Assembly: GCA_030631505.1 (NCBI GenBank)
Contig: DAOVKX010000031.1
Span: forward strand, 1-11,039
Origin: Candidatus Nanohaloarchaea archaeon
GTDB taxonomy: Archaea > EX4484-52 > DAOVKX01
Length of the DNA: 11,039 bases
Direction of reading: 5' to 3'
The notes under the pieces are model-generated. The model was not told where the DNA came from and made no database searches. It saw only the letters and a list, made by a program, of their open reading frames with translations. Below are positions 1 through 6,164 of this stretch, piece after piece; position 1 is the first letter of the stretch, and every line of letters starts with the position of its first letter. A program made the position numbers and the translations under genes.

Positions 1-377
1 ATATAATGTTTCTTGTGCTTGCTGCTGTCATTGCAGCGCCCCTTCTTTTTGCTATATCAACGTATATGGTTGAAACAACCTCCGGCATGTGGGGCAACAT
101 GGGCGATTCATCGGGAGGGGTTGCTTTTCAGGGTGCGGGTTTTATGAGCATGTCTTCAAGTTCAAACACTATTGATCCGGAATTTTTCATTTATTTTGCA
201 ATAGCCGCTATTTCAATAACTAATATTTTCGGGGGGATGATAATTTCTCTAATACAGACAGGCAACACAAGGCAGGGCATAAAATATGTCCCGATATTCC
301 TGACAGTTTCACTGACAATATTCTTTATAGCCCGGGCATTATTAACAAAAATTCTGGGCGGAATGTTCGGGATGTGA
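1..377 (+). CDS. Type II secretion system F-domain (ArlJ/TadC-like) membrane protein, C-terminal part
   Basis: This is the end of a polytopic membrane protein; the reading frame is open to the window edge, so the ATG at position 6 is probably internal and the gene begins upstream. Three hydrophobic helices are visible, at about residues 1-22, 60-84 and 93-113 counting from that Met. They are separated by a Gly/Ser/Met-rich loop and by a short basic turn (QTGNTRQGIKYVP). The pattern 'APLLFAIST', then a long loop, 'FFIYFAIAAISITNIFGGMI' and a GxxKYxP turn matches the C-terminal half of archaeal F-domain proteins, the inner-membrane platforms on which type IV pili or archaella are assembled by a GspE-family ATPase. 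The partner ATPase would be expected upstream, outside the window. The gene faces the next one tail to tail with a 52-base gap. Family assignment is fairly sure; pilus versus archaellum cannot be decided. Confidence 0.75.
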   Translation, partial: IMFLVLAAVIAAPLLFAISTYMVETTSGMWGNMGDSSGGVAFQGAGFMSMSSSSNTIDPEFFIYFAIAAISITNIFGGMIISLIQTGNTRQGIKYVPIFLTVSLTIFFIARALLTKILGGMFGM

Positions 378-429
378 GTCTTTTCCGGATTATTACTTTT
401 GTCGCGAAGGATTTAATGAGAATTAGATG

Positions 430-1026
430 TTAGTTGTATTGCAGTTTCCCGGAAGGGATTCCTGGATTTTTCCCGATTAATTTCCCTACGTTGTAAAAAC
501 TGGCGAAAGGTATTTTAACATCTTTGAAGTATTTTTCATAACTTATTACAAGATTTGCTATTTCTTTTTTTGTCAATTTATTTCCCAAGAAAATACTGTT
601 GCAAACATCATCAAACCGGTCTTTATAATCTTCGAGTACAGCTCCATGTGTTTTATCTGCTAATATTTTTTGCACTTTTTCGAAATCATTCAGGTCTTTC
701 TTTTTATCGCTTGAGAGGAGAATATGACTTTTAATCGGTTCAGAAAGTCTCGATAAGTCCTTAAAACAATTGACAATTTTTTTCGTTAATGGAGTCTTTT
801 GTTTATTTCTATTTCTTATTTCTTCTATGAGCAGCTCCCTGTATTTTTCTTCATGAATTTCAAGATATGATTGGTCTGCAACATGAACTGCTGTGTATGT
901 TCGTTTCGCCGGGCTGGTTAATTCCACCCAGACAGAAAGAAGCGAACTGTCTGGCAAGTTACTATTTTTTAACTCTTCCGGCGTTAAATCTTCTGCAGTT
1001 ACATGTTTATAGTGCAATAAACTCAT
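430..1026 (-). CDS. Unrecognised 198-residue protein downstream of aIF2-gamma
   Basis: I do not recognise this protein. It is soluble, rich in Lys, Glu and Leu, and probably mostly helical. There is no signal peptide, no membrane segment and no obvious metal site: Cys occurs only twice, singly. It has Lys-rich stretches near the middle (around residues 70-85 and 105-125) and ends in a Gly/Pro-containing tail (GKNPGIPSGKLQYN). The ATG at 1026 is preceded on its strand by GAGTGAA, a fair ribosome binding site. The start lies only 15 bases past the stop of aIF2-gamma, with no promoter visible between, so the two are probably cotranscribed. The position suggests a translation-related or housekeeping role, but nothing in the sequence shows this. 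Codon choice looks more AT-rich than in aIF2-gamma, so it could also be a lineage-specific insertion into the operon. Confidence 0.8.
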   Translation of the reverse strand: MSLLHYKHVTAEDLTPEELKNSNLPDSSLLSVWVELTSPAKRTYTAVHVADQSYLEIHEEKYRELLIEEIRNRNKQKTPLTKKIVNCFKDLSRLSEPIKSHILLSSDKKKDLNDFEKVQKILADKTHGAVLEDYKDRFDDVCNSIFLGNKLTKKEIANLVISYEKYFKDVKIPFASFYNVGKLIGKNPGIPSGKLQYN

Positions 1027-1041
1027 TTAATTCACTCTTAT

Positions 1042-2262
1042 TTATTTCTTGATAATGCCCCAGCCGATTAATCTCCATCTGTTTGAGATCTGCTTCGAGA
1101 GGGCAACTTTTTCTCCTGCGTCAGCACAAAGAGGTCTTTTTAATTTGAAGACCGGGTTTTTCCCTGGCTGGATGCAAACTCCTATGTTTTTCTGCGTCCC
1201 GGCGTTCATAAGAATGATATCGTTTTGTTTTATGTTATCGATTTTCAGTTCGTCTTTGCCGCCAACAACTCTTTTCAACAGATTCATTTCAAGTTTCAAC
1301 TCATGCCATATTTTTGGCAGATGGCCCTGTTTCCCGACAACAGAGCCTGCAAGCGAGTCTGATTTTGTCAGGCAGGGGTCAAGTTCTGTTGATACTGCAA
1401 GCAGACCGCCGGGTTTTCCTGTTTTCACCTGATTTCCTCCCTGGTGTATTGATGCAATTTTCGTGGTCAGCACCTGCCAGTTGTTCTTAATCTGGATGCC
1501 TGGCAGCATTTCGATTTCGTCCCCGACACTGAGTGTTCCCTGAACGAGAGAGCCACCTATAACGCCGCCGGTTAGGTCTTTAATTGGCGTTCCGGGCTTG
1601 TTAATATCAAAGGTTCTTGCAGTAAGCAGTCTTGGCGATTTTTTCCCGTCTCTTTTTGGTGTAGGTATTGTGTCCTGTATCGCCTGCAGGAGGAAGCCAA
1701 GGTTGACTGCGTGCTGAGCTGAGACCGGTATGACCGGCGCATTTTCAGCTACAGTTCCTTTAACCAGTTTTTTAATCTGTTCGTTGTTTTTCTCTGCCTC
1801 TTCTGTGGAAACCAAATCAATTTTAGTCTGGGCTATAACGATATTTTTGATTCCGGCTATGTTCAGTGCCTGCAGATGCTCCTCTGTCTGCGGCTGGGGG
1901 CACGTTTCATTTGCGGCTATAACCAAAAGCGCGCCGTCCAGTATAGACGCGCCGGTTAGGACTGTGGCTATGAGTGTTTCGTGCCCGGGCAGGTCAACAA
2001 AAGAGATAGTTCTCAGCAGTTTTGCCTCAGAACCGCAGTGAAAGCATTTCCTGAATCTTGTATATGCCAGATCGCCTTTGCACTTCGGGCATTTTCTTAT
2101 CGCGGCATCAGCATAACCGAGCCGTATTGTGATTCCTCTTTTCAATTCTTCGGAGTGCTCGTCAGTAAATTTGCCAGTCAATGCACTGGTCAAAGTCGTT
2201 TTACCATGGTCAACATGACCAACCATGCCGATGTTGATCTCCGGAATCAGATTCTCTGCCAT
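1042..2262 (-). CDS. eif2g: Translation initiation factor aIF2, gamma subunit (GTPase)
   Basis: This GTPase is the core subunit of the archaeal aIF2 heterotrimer, which brings initiator Met-tRNA to the small ribosomal subunit. At 406 residues it has the usual family length. Motifs seen: P-loop GHVDHGKT (15-22); switch-1 segment KRGITIRLGYAD (41-52) with Thr45, characteristic of the gamma subunit; a zinc knuckle of two CxxC pairs (Cys58, 61, 73, 76); G3 DLPGHE (90-95 region); G4 TKID (146-149); and G5 SAQ (181-183). Two beta-barrel domains follow, with the GGVIGGSLVQG segment near 232 and a C-terminal barrel ending RWRLIGWGIIKK. G4 is TKID where the family normally has NKxD. The ATG at 2262 is supported by AAGGTGA seven bases upstream. 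It leads an apparent two-gene transcript with the gene at 430-1026. The alpha and beta subunits are not in the window. Identification is secure. Confidence 0.97.
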   Translation of the reverse strand: MAENLIPEINIGMVGHVDHGKTTLTSALTGKFTDEHSEELKRGITIRLGYADAAIRKCPKCKGDLAYTRFRKCFHCGSEAKLLRTISFVDLPGHETLIATVLTGASILDGALLVIAANETCPQPQTEEHLQALNIAGIKNIVIAQTKIDLVSTEEAEKNNEQIKKLVKGTVAENAPVIPVSAQHAVNLGFLLQAIQDTIPTPKRDGKKSPRLLTARTFDINKPGTPIKDLTGGVIGGSLVQGTLSVGDEIEMLPGIQIKNNWQVLTTKIASIHQGGNQVKTGKPGGLLAVSTELDPCLTKSDSLAGSVVGKQGHLPKIWHELKLEMNLLKRVVGGKDELKIDNIKQNDIILMNAGTQKNIGVCIQPGKNPVFKLKRPLCADAGEKVALSKQISNRWRLIGWGIIKK

Positions 2263-2299
2263 TATTTCACCTTTATTAATGGGGCGTATAATTTGCCCA

Positions 2300-2307
2300 C
2301 TTTAATA
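2300..2307 (-). promoter_or_regulatory. Possible TATA box of the aIF2-gamma gene
   Basis: On the minus strand this reads TATTAAAG. A start about 25 bases downstream would leave a leader of roughly 15-20 bases, enough to hold the AAGGTGA ribosome binding site. A second A/T box (TTTATAAT, around 2345-2353) lies further upstream, and AAATTATA near 2285-2293 is closer, so the choice among them is weak. The rest of 2263-2514 holds no gene I can see; it is A/T-rich with stops in all frames. Confidence 0.35.
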
Positions 2308-2514
2308 GAAAAGACACACAGTTAATATTTCTGTCTTTTACTGTATTATAAACACTATAAGGAGTAATATTTAAATAGATTAAAAGTGCAGCATTAAAAT
2401 GTTAAACTGATTATTTTCCAGAGAACAAAAATGGAAATGTAGACTCAATTACACCAATTTGAGGACCTATAACATATATCATTTTTTAGAATATACTCTT
2501 TTACACTATCAGTG

Positions 2515-2922
2515 CTATCTACTAGCTAGTGCGATATCTCTTTCTCGGTCCCTTTCTGATGGATACAGTTCCTCATAAAATTCTTTATAATCCTTTAGAA
2601 AAGTTATATAAGCTTTCGTTGCAGCCATTCCGGCACTAGTTGGAGTATACGTGTTCCACTTTCCAAATTTTTCCATTTTAATCATCTTTTTATTTTTCAA
2701 TTTGTTAAGTATATCATGTATGGTAGTTGGTGGCATTTTTGTTAATTTATGTATATCTTTAATATTGAGTCTTCGTCCCACTATATTTTGTTTTCCTGGT
2801 CCGTACAGACAAGTAAGTACTAGCGCCTCATTTGGATTGGACTGAGCATAACTTAGTATATCCCCTAAAATGTATTTTTCTTCCATTCCTTTCTCACTTA
2901 CTTCATTTATATCCGGTATCAT
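2515..2922 (-). CDS. Winged helix-turn-helix transcriptional regulator
   Basis: This small protein is probably DNA-binding. Counting from the ATG at 2922 it has 135 residues. A helical segment (about 15-40) precedes a helix-turn-helix of the form IKDIHKLTKMPPTTIHDILN (55-74). A recognition-helix continuation and a wing follow (KLKNKKMIKMEKFGKWNTYTPTSAG, about 75-98, shown here only as the motif that matters). This arrangement is typical of MarR/PadR-like winged helices. The C-terminal tail (about 100-135) is charged and probably helical, possibly for dimerisation. A GTG at 2931 in the same frame is an alternative start: the TATA-like box at 2956-2965 would place the RNA 5' end within a few bases of it, so a leaderless GTG start is possible. 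The gene stands alone, with gaps of about 250 and 80 bases on its sides, and looks A/T-richer than the genes flanking it. Target genes are unknown. Confidence 0.82.
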   Translation of the reverse strand: MIPDINEVSEKGMEEKYILGDILSYAQSNPNEALVLTCLYGPGKQNIVGRRLNIKDIHKLTKMPPTTIHDILNKLKNKKMIKMEKFGKWNTYTPTSAGMAATKAYITFLKDYKEFYEELYPSERDRERDIALASR

Positions 2923-2955
2923 TTCAACCACTTTTAAAGTAAAATAAACTGAACT

Positions 2956-2965
2956 TTTTAAATTT
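2956..2965 (-). promoter_or_regulatory. TATA-like box of the winged-helix gene
   Basis: On the minus strand this reads AAATTTAAAA, centred about 29 bases before the GTG at 2931 and 38 before the ATG at 2922. This spacing fits either a leaderless GTG transcript or a leader of about 10 bases. It also separates this gene from the TFB transcript upstream. Confidence 0.45.
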
Positions 2966-3008
2966 ACCTATACTCAAATCTAACGCTTGATGATAATAAG
3001 AAAAGAAA

Positions 3009-3407
3009 TTATTTTTCTTCTACAATTTCCGTAGATTTTAAAGGGCGAGTTTCACTAATACCTGTTCTGTAGCCAACTAATTTCCTGAATATTTCTTCAG
3101 CTTTTGATTCAATTTCTTTTGAAGCAAGCCCGTAAATACTGACTTCGTCCTCTCCCTGCCATTGTTCTTCCAAAGACAGATGACCGCCATCAAAGTTTAA
3201 TTCAAGATATGTGTTGTGTGTACCTGTCGTAGATAATCGAAATTTATCAGGAGAAATGTTTTTAATTATGTCTAATGCTTTAGAACTAAGCTCTACACCA
3301 CTACGCACTCCTGAAAATGGGTTTAAAAGATCTCTATGGAACATATAGCCTTCTGCAGTGTAGGAAACCTTATCCTTCGTGGTTTTTTTCTTAACTTCAG
3401 GAGGCAT
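3009..3407 (-). CDS. Unrecognised 132-residue protein cotranscribed with TFB
   Basis: I do not recognise this family. From the ATG at 3407 the protein has 132 residues: a basic N-terminus (MPPEVKKKTTKDK), then a mixed alpha/beta body. The body has alternating beta-like segments (YTAEGYMFHRD, KFRLSTTGTHNTYLELNFDGGHLSLEEQW, EVSIYGLASK) and a helix (KEIESKAEEIFRKLVGY). There is no signal peptide, membrane segment or cysteine. The frame is open 26 codons further upstream, into the end of the TFB gene. That extension is an Arg/Lys-only run reading the TFB tail out of frame, so I reject it. The chosen ATG has AGAGGG eight bases upstream, overlapping the TFB stop, and begins four bases after that stop, which indicates translational coupling. 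The position suggests a role linked to transcription, but this is inference only. Confidence 0.8.
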   Translation of the reverse strand: MPPEVKKKTTKDKVSYTAEGYMFHRDLLNPFSGVRSGVELSSKALDIIKNISPDKFRLSTTGTHNTYLELNFDGGHLSLEEQWQGEDEVSIYGLASKEIESKAEEIFRKLVGYRTGISETRPLKSTEIVEEK

Positions 3408-3411
3408 ATTC

Positions 3412-4365
3412 TTACCCTCTCTCGTTTTGTTTTTCCGCTTCCTGTGCCTTTTTCTCGACTTCCTCTTCAATGCCGAGTTTTTCAACGAGGTCCTTGTATC
3501 GGTTTCTTATTGTTACTTCAGTTACGCCGACAACGTCTGCTATGTCTCTCTGCGTTCTCTTCTCACTTTCAAGAACTGCTGCTATGTACAGGGCAGATGC
3601 TGCGATTCCTGTCGGTCCCTTTCCTGAAACCACATCCTCGCCTTCTGCTTTCCTAAGGATTTCTATTGCTCTTGCCTGCACATTTCCGCTCAGACCAAGC
3701 AGACTTGAGAATCTTGGAATGTATTCTTCTGCTGTTGCAGGCAGAATTCTTATTTTCAGTTCCCTTGCTATGTACCGGTATGCCCGTCCGATTTCCCTTT
3801 TGTCGATTCCTGAAGCCGCTGACAGTTCTGCCAGTGTTCTTGGGCTTCCCTGCTCTCTTGCAACTGCGTAAATCAAAGCAGTTATTATGCTTTCCATTGA
3901 GCGTCCTCTGACAAGCCCTTTTGTAACTGCTTTTTCATATAATCTCCCGACTTCTTCGTGAATGCTTGTGGAAAGCCCGAGATAAGAAATCTGTCTTGAT
4001 AATTCAGATAAAGAATAACTTAAATTTCTGTCTTTTGATTTTGTAAGCCGTTTGTGCCATTTTCTCAGCCGGTAATACTGAGCTCTTTTTTTGACAGGCA
4101 CTTTATACAGTTCTGCAGTGCTTTTTCCGATTTCTGTTGAAAAGCCCTTGTCATGTTTTGTGAATGTGATTGGCGCTCCTGTTCTTGTTCTTTTTGATTT
4201 TTCTTCAATGTCAAATGCCCTCCATTCCGGAGTCCTGTCCACTAAATCTTCTTCAAGAACTGCACCACACTTTCTGCAAATAATCTCTGCCCTACTTTCA
4301 TCTCTGTCAAGTTCTTCTCCTCCGCATTCGGGACATTTTGGTTTTTTTTCCAGATCTTTTGCCAT
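3412..4365 (-). CDS. tfb: Transcription initiation factor B (TFB)
   Basis: TFB is the archaeal homologue of TFIIB. It recognises the TBP-TATA complex and BRE and recruits RNA polymerase. The 317-residue product has the full architecture. A zinc ribbon uses Cys11, Cys14, Cys30 and Cys33 (CPECGG...CRKCGAVLEE). The B-reader/linker holds the conserved PEWRAFD (46-52) and the following R-T-G-A-P region. Two cyclin-like repeats follow at about 115-205 and 212-300. The second contains the helix-turn-helix DIADVVGVTEVTIRNRYKDL (274-293) that contacts BRE, and the first has the equivalent ELSAASGIDKREIGRAYR. The last 17 residues are a charged tail. The ATG at 4365 follows GAGAGGAG (4372-4379) with a six-base spacer. 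Promoter elements just upstream indicate transcription separate from the gene at 4485-4859. It is followed four bases later by the 132-residue gene. Identification is secure. Confidence 0.97.
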   Translation of the reverse strand: MAKDLEKKPKCPECGGEELDRDESRAEIICRKCGAVLEEDLVDRTPEWRAFDIEEKSKRTRTGAPITFTKHDKGFSTEIGKSTAELYKVPVKKRAQYYRLRKWHKRLTKSKDRNLSYSLSELSRQISYLGLSTSIHEEVGRLYEKAVTKGLVRGRSMESIITALIYAVAREQGSPRTLAELSAASGIDKREIGRAYRYIARELKIRILPATAEEYIPRFSSLLGLSGNVQARAIEILRKAEGEDVVSGKGPTGIAASALYIAAVLESEKRTQRDIADVVGVTEVTIRNRYKDLVEKLGIEEEVEKKAQEAEKQNERG

Positions 4366-4371
4366 CTGTAA

Positions 4372-4410
4372 CTCCTCTCAAGTAAGTAGAACACCTGAAA
4401 AGTATATATT
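4372..4410 (-). promoter_or_regulatory. TFB promoter and ribosome binding site
   Basis: On the minus strand a TATA box, AATATATACT (4410-4401), lies about 40 bases before the TFB ATG. It predicts a leader of roughly 15-20 bases containing GAGAGGAG (4379-4372). A further TATA-like box, GTTTATAACC (about 4430-4421), lies upstream and could serve as a second promoter. 4366-4484 holds no gene. Confidence 0.55.
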
Positions 4411-4484
4411 GTAATAAGGGTTATAAACAGAAATCTTTTTAAATCTTTCTATATCCTTAATAGGAGCTTTTGAGTTTATAAAGT

Positions 4485-4859
4485 TTATATTAAGCCCAGA
4501 TTTTTCATTATGTAATTATGATGCCCTTTCTCCTTTTCGTGGTTTATTATGTCAACTGTGTTGTTATGGGCATTGTACCTTGCGCCTAAAATATGACCTC
4601 TTAATTCCAGATGCGCATACAGCCCTCTGTTTATGCAGCATTCATTATTCGCAACTCCGACACCAAATGCTGTTGTGAAGTCGCCTTTTTCTGCTATCTT
4701 CAACTTAATTTTTTGATTCGGTGTTTTATAGGAATCTTCTTTACTGCGGAGCTCTCCAGATAGGAACGAGTTTTCCAGCATTTCGATTTCTTTATAATCT
4801 ATAAAGAAAATCAAGTCATTGCGGCATAACAAACCTTTGCCGAGTTGAACTATTTCCAT
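4485..4859 (-). CDS. Unrecognised 124-residue soluble protein, divergent from a secreted coiled-coil protein
   Basis: I do not recognise this protein. From the ATG at 4859 it has 124 residues, without signal peptide or membrane helix. It contains short beta-like stretches (LIFFIDYKEIEML, KIKLKIAEKGDFTTAFGVGVAN), adjacent cysteines in NNECCINRG, the segment YAHLELRGHILGARYNAHNN, and a His/Lys-rich end (INHEKEKGHHNYIMKN). The frame is open 54 codons further upstream, but that would run through the promoter and into the signal peptide of the opposite gene, so I reject the longer start. No ribosome binding site precedes 4859, yet a TATAAA box is centred about 25 bases upstream, which suggests a leaderless mRNA. 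The divergent arrangement may mean shared control with the secreted protein. The His and Cys content could bind a metal, but there is no recognisable site. Confidence 0.7.
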   Translation of the reverse strand: MEIVQLGKGLLCRNDLIFFIDYKEIEMLENSFLSGELRSKEDSYKTPNQKIKLKIAEKGDFTTAFGVGVANNECCINRGLYAHLELRGHILGARYNAHNNTVDIINHEKEKGHHNYIMKNLGLI

Positions 4860-4876
4860 GAAAAGAATTTGATTAT

Positions 4877-4891
4877 TAAATTTATAAATAA
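4877..4891. promoter_or_regulatory. Shared, nearly symmetric TATA region for divergent genes
   Basis: The core TTTATAAA (4881-4888) lies in an A/T-only run and reads as a TATA box on both strands. Its centre is about 25 bases from the ATG at 4859 on the left (minus) and 24 bases from the ATG at 4909 on the right (plus), the usual archaeal distance between TATA box and transcription start. The left gene would be leaderless. The right gene would be leaderless from 4909 or have a leader of about 15 bases for the in-frame ATG at 4924. Confidence 0.6.
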
Positions 4892-4923
4892 ATGTTCCTG
4901 ATATATTCATGTATAGTGGTTTT

Positions 4924-5724
4924 ATGAAAAAGATAATTATGGCTTTGTTTGCTTTGATGGTATTTAGTTCTGCGGCTTTTGCTGCAGGTCCGCAAGGTTC
5001 AAAGATAGCTGATGAATCCACAGCAACTAATGATGTTATTACACATGATGCATCTGAAGGTGAAAAAGGACTTCAGCAGGGAAATATTTGCAGGAATCTT
5101 TGCGGCGATGGTGTTTGCCAAAAAATGGTTTGCATGGCTGTTGGCTGTCCATGCGCCGAGACTGCGACATCATGCCCGGAAGATTGCAATAAGGCGGGAA
5201 GTATAAAAAATCAATTAAAAGCCGGAAATGTGGCTGAGTTAAAGCAAATGATACAACAAAAGCAGCAGGAAATGGAGCAGGAACTAGCGGGATTAAGCAA
5301 CAAGGACAAGCAGAAAGTTTTTAGAAACCAAAATCAGGTCAGGTTGGCTGTTCACACGCTGCTTTCAATGGAGAATCTGACAGGCGGGATAGGAAAGAAT
5401 GTTTCTGCAATTGCAAGAGAGTTCAACAACTCTGTTCAGTCAACAATACGCGCAGAAGAGAAGATACAGGCAAAAAGCCGAATAATGAGGTTTTTCACAG
5501 GCGGTGATGATGAAGCTGCCGGTGAAATAGAACAGGAAGTTAACATGAATCGGGAGAAAATTCAACAACTAAAGAGACTCAAAGACCAGTGCAACTGCAC
5601 TGCTGAAGTAAAAGCCATGTTCCAGGAACAGATACAAAACATGGAACTTGAACAAAACAGGTTGCGACAACTTGCACAAAGCGAAAAGAAAAGCAAGGGC
5701 TTATTCGGCTGGTTGTGGAAGTAA
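4924..5724 (+). CDS. Secreted coiled-coil protein with CGDGVCQ-type cysteine module
   Basis: This is an exported or surface protein of 266 residues. Residues 1-20 (MKKIIMALFALMVFSSAAFA) form a classic signal peptide with an A-F-A cleavage site. A Cys-rich module follows at 56-88 (Cys56, 60, 65, 70, 75, 77, 84, 88) with the signature CGDGVCQ, then GCPCAET, then SCPEDC. I know this style from surface proteins of DPANN archaea. The remainder is Gln/Glu/Lys-rich and predicted helical or coiled-coil (about 95-135 and 195-260), with a CNC pair (223, 225) and an aromatic end, GLFGWLWK, that could touch a membrane or partner. An ATG at 4909, five codons upstream, is an alternative start; the shorter form gives the more typical signal peptide. 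It is transcribed away from the gene at 4485-4859, and a T-rich run follows the stop. The function is unknown; a structural or adhesion role is possible. Confidence 0.85.
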   Translation: MKKIIMALFALMVFSSAAFAAGPQGSKIADESTATNDVITHDASEGEKGLQQGNICRNLCGDGVCQKMVCMAVGCPCAETATSCPEDCNKAGSIKNQLKAGNVAELKQMIQQKQQEMEQELAGLSNKDKQKVFRNQNQVRLAVHTLLSMENLTGGIGKNVSAIAREFNNSVQSTIRAEEKIQAKSRIMRFFTGGDDEAAGEIEQEVNMNREKIQQLKRLKDQCNCTAEVKAMFQEQIQNMELEQNRLRQLAQSEKKSKGLFGWLWK

Positions 5725-5738
5725 TTTTTTCTTAACAT

Positions 5739-5838
5739 AATTCAGCAAGAAATCTCCGCAGTTCCTGCGAAAATCTCCGATTTTCGAGGTCTCAAAAATC
5801 ACAAAGTGATTTTTTAAGATACTGCGTGAGATGAATTG
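5739..5838. repeat. Hairpin cluster between convergent genes (REP-like element or bidirectional terminator)
   Basis: Three perfect hairpins, all with three-base loops, are packed together. CGCAG/CTGCG is at 5757-5769. CGAAAATC/GATTTTCG is at 5768-5786. AAAAATCAC/GTGATTTTT is at 5794-5814. A nine-base direct repeat AAATCTCCG occurs at 5750-5758 and 5771-5779. An outer inverted pair, ATCTCCGCAGT (5752-5762) with ACTGCGTGAGAT (5821-5832), matches with one bulged base, and AATTCA/TGAATT flank it loosely (5739-5744, 5832-5837). The whole unit can fold as one branched structure. It lies exactly between two genes that converge, so it could end both transcripts, helped by T6 at 5725-5730. It also looks like a small dispersed repeat, which one window cannot show. 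Confidence 0.65.
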
Positions 5839-5852
5839 CGTACAATCCAATT

Positions 5853-6143
5853 CTATCGAAAAACCCTCTCTTCTATTTCAGCTTCGCATTTATTATTTAT
5901 ACATACGCATTTTCCCTGCCCACAATCCAATGTGTCTGGTTTGCATTCCATTGTGCAAAAAATACCTGAACAATCTGGTGCATAATTTTTATTTACACAT
6001 GAAGTTGGATGACAGCATTGTGCAGGGACACAATCAGAATCTTTTTCACAATATATTTCTTTAGGGTTTTCTAAATCTACCTGTGAATATAATGCCAAAA
6101 CTGTTAAAATTATTATTACTACCAATAAAATTGTTTTATTCAT
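5853..6143 (-). CDS. Small secreted or membrane-anchored protein with 12 cysteines
   Basis: The product has 96 residues from the ATG at 6143. A hydrophobic segment at 4-19 (TILLVVIIILTVLALY) is a signal peptide or, lacking a clear cleavage site, an N-terminal anchor. The exported part carries 12 cysteines (32, 38, 43, 44, 49, 58, 63, 67, 74, 79, 81, 86), an even number that would allow six disulfides. The spacing includes CEKDSDCVPAQCCHP, then CSGIFCTMEC, then DCGQGKCVCINNKC. It is a knottin-like or protease-inhibitor-like arrangement by appearance, but I cannot name the fold; similar DCVPAQCCHP proteins are, as I recall, found in other DPANN archaea. A TTG at 6149 sits five bases after GTGAT and could be the true start, adding two residues. 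It is the last gene of the envelope cluster, 21 bases after the lipoprotein stop, and ends before the hairpin cluster. Confidence 0.8.
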   Translation of the reverse strand: MNKTILLVVIIILTVLALYSQVDLENPKEIYCEKDSDCVPAQCCHPTSCVNKNYAPDCSGIFCTMECKPDTLDCGQGKCVCINNKCEAEIEERVFR

Positions 6144-6164
6144 TTTCAAAGTACATCACTATTT

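Noticed and set aside
1049..2325. Open frames on the plus strand across aIF2-gamma
   Set aside because: They are antisense shadows of a well-identified gene, with unlikely composition and no start signals.
2483..2494. Twelve-base match TTTTTAGAATAT with 8993-9004
   Set aside because: The matching stretch is A/T-rich and the flanks do not align, so chance is sufficient.
2521..2530. Ten-base palindrome ACTAGCTAGT
   Set aside because: It is within the end of the winged-helix coding region and has no second copy or promoter context that would make it an operator.
2985..3010. Possible C/D-box guide RNA start (TGATGATA near 2989)
   Set aside because: No D box CTGA and no C'/D' pair lies at a proper distance on the plus strand.
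3408..3485. N-terminal extension of the 132-residue gene into the TFB coding region
   Set aside because: The added residues are an Arg/Lys-only run produced by reading the Glu/Lys-rich TFB tail in another frame; the ATG at 3407 has its own ribosome binding site.
4860..5021. Longer form of the gene at 4485-4859
   Set aside because: It would overlap the promoter and signal peptide of the divergent secreted protein antisense; the shorter start sits at the right distance from the TATA box.
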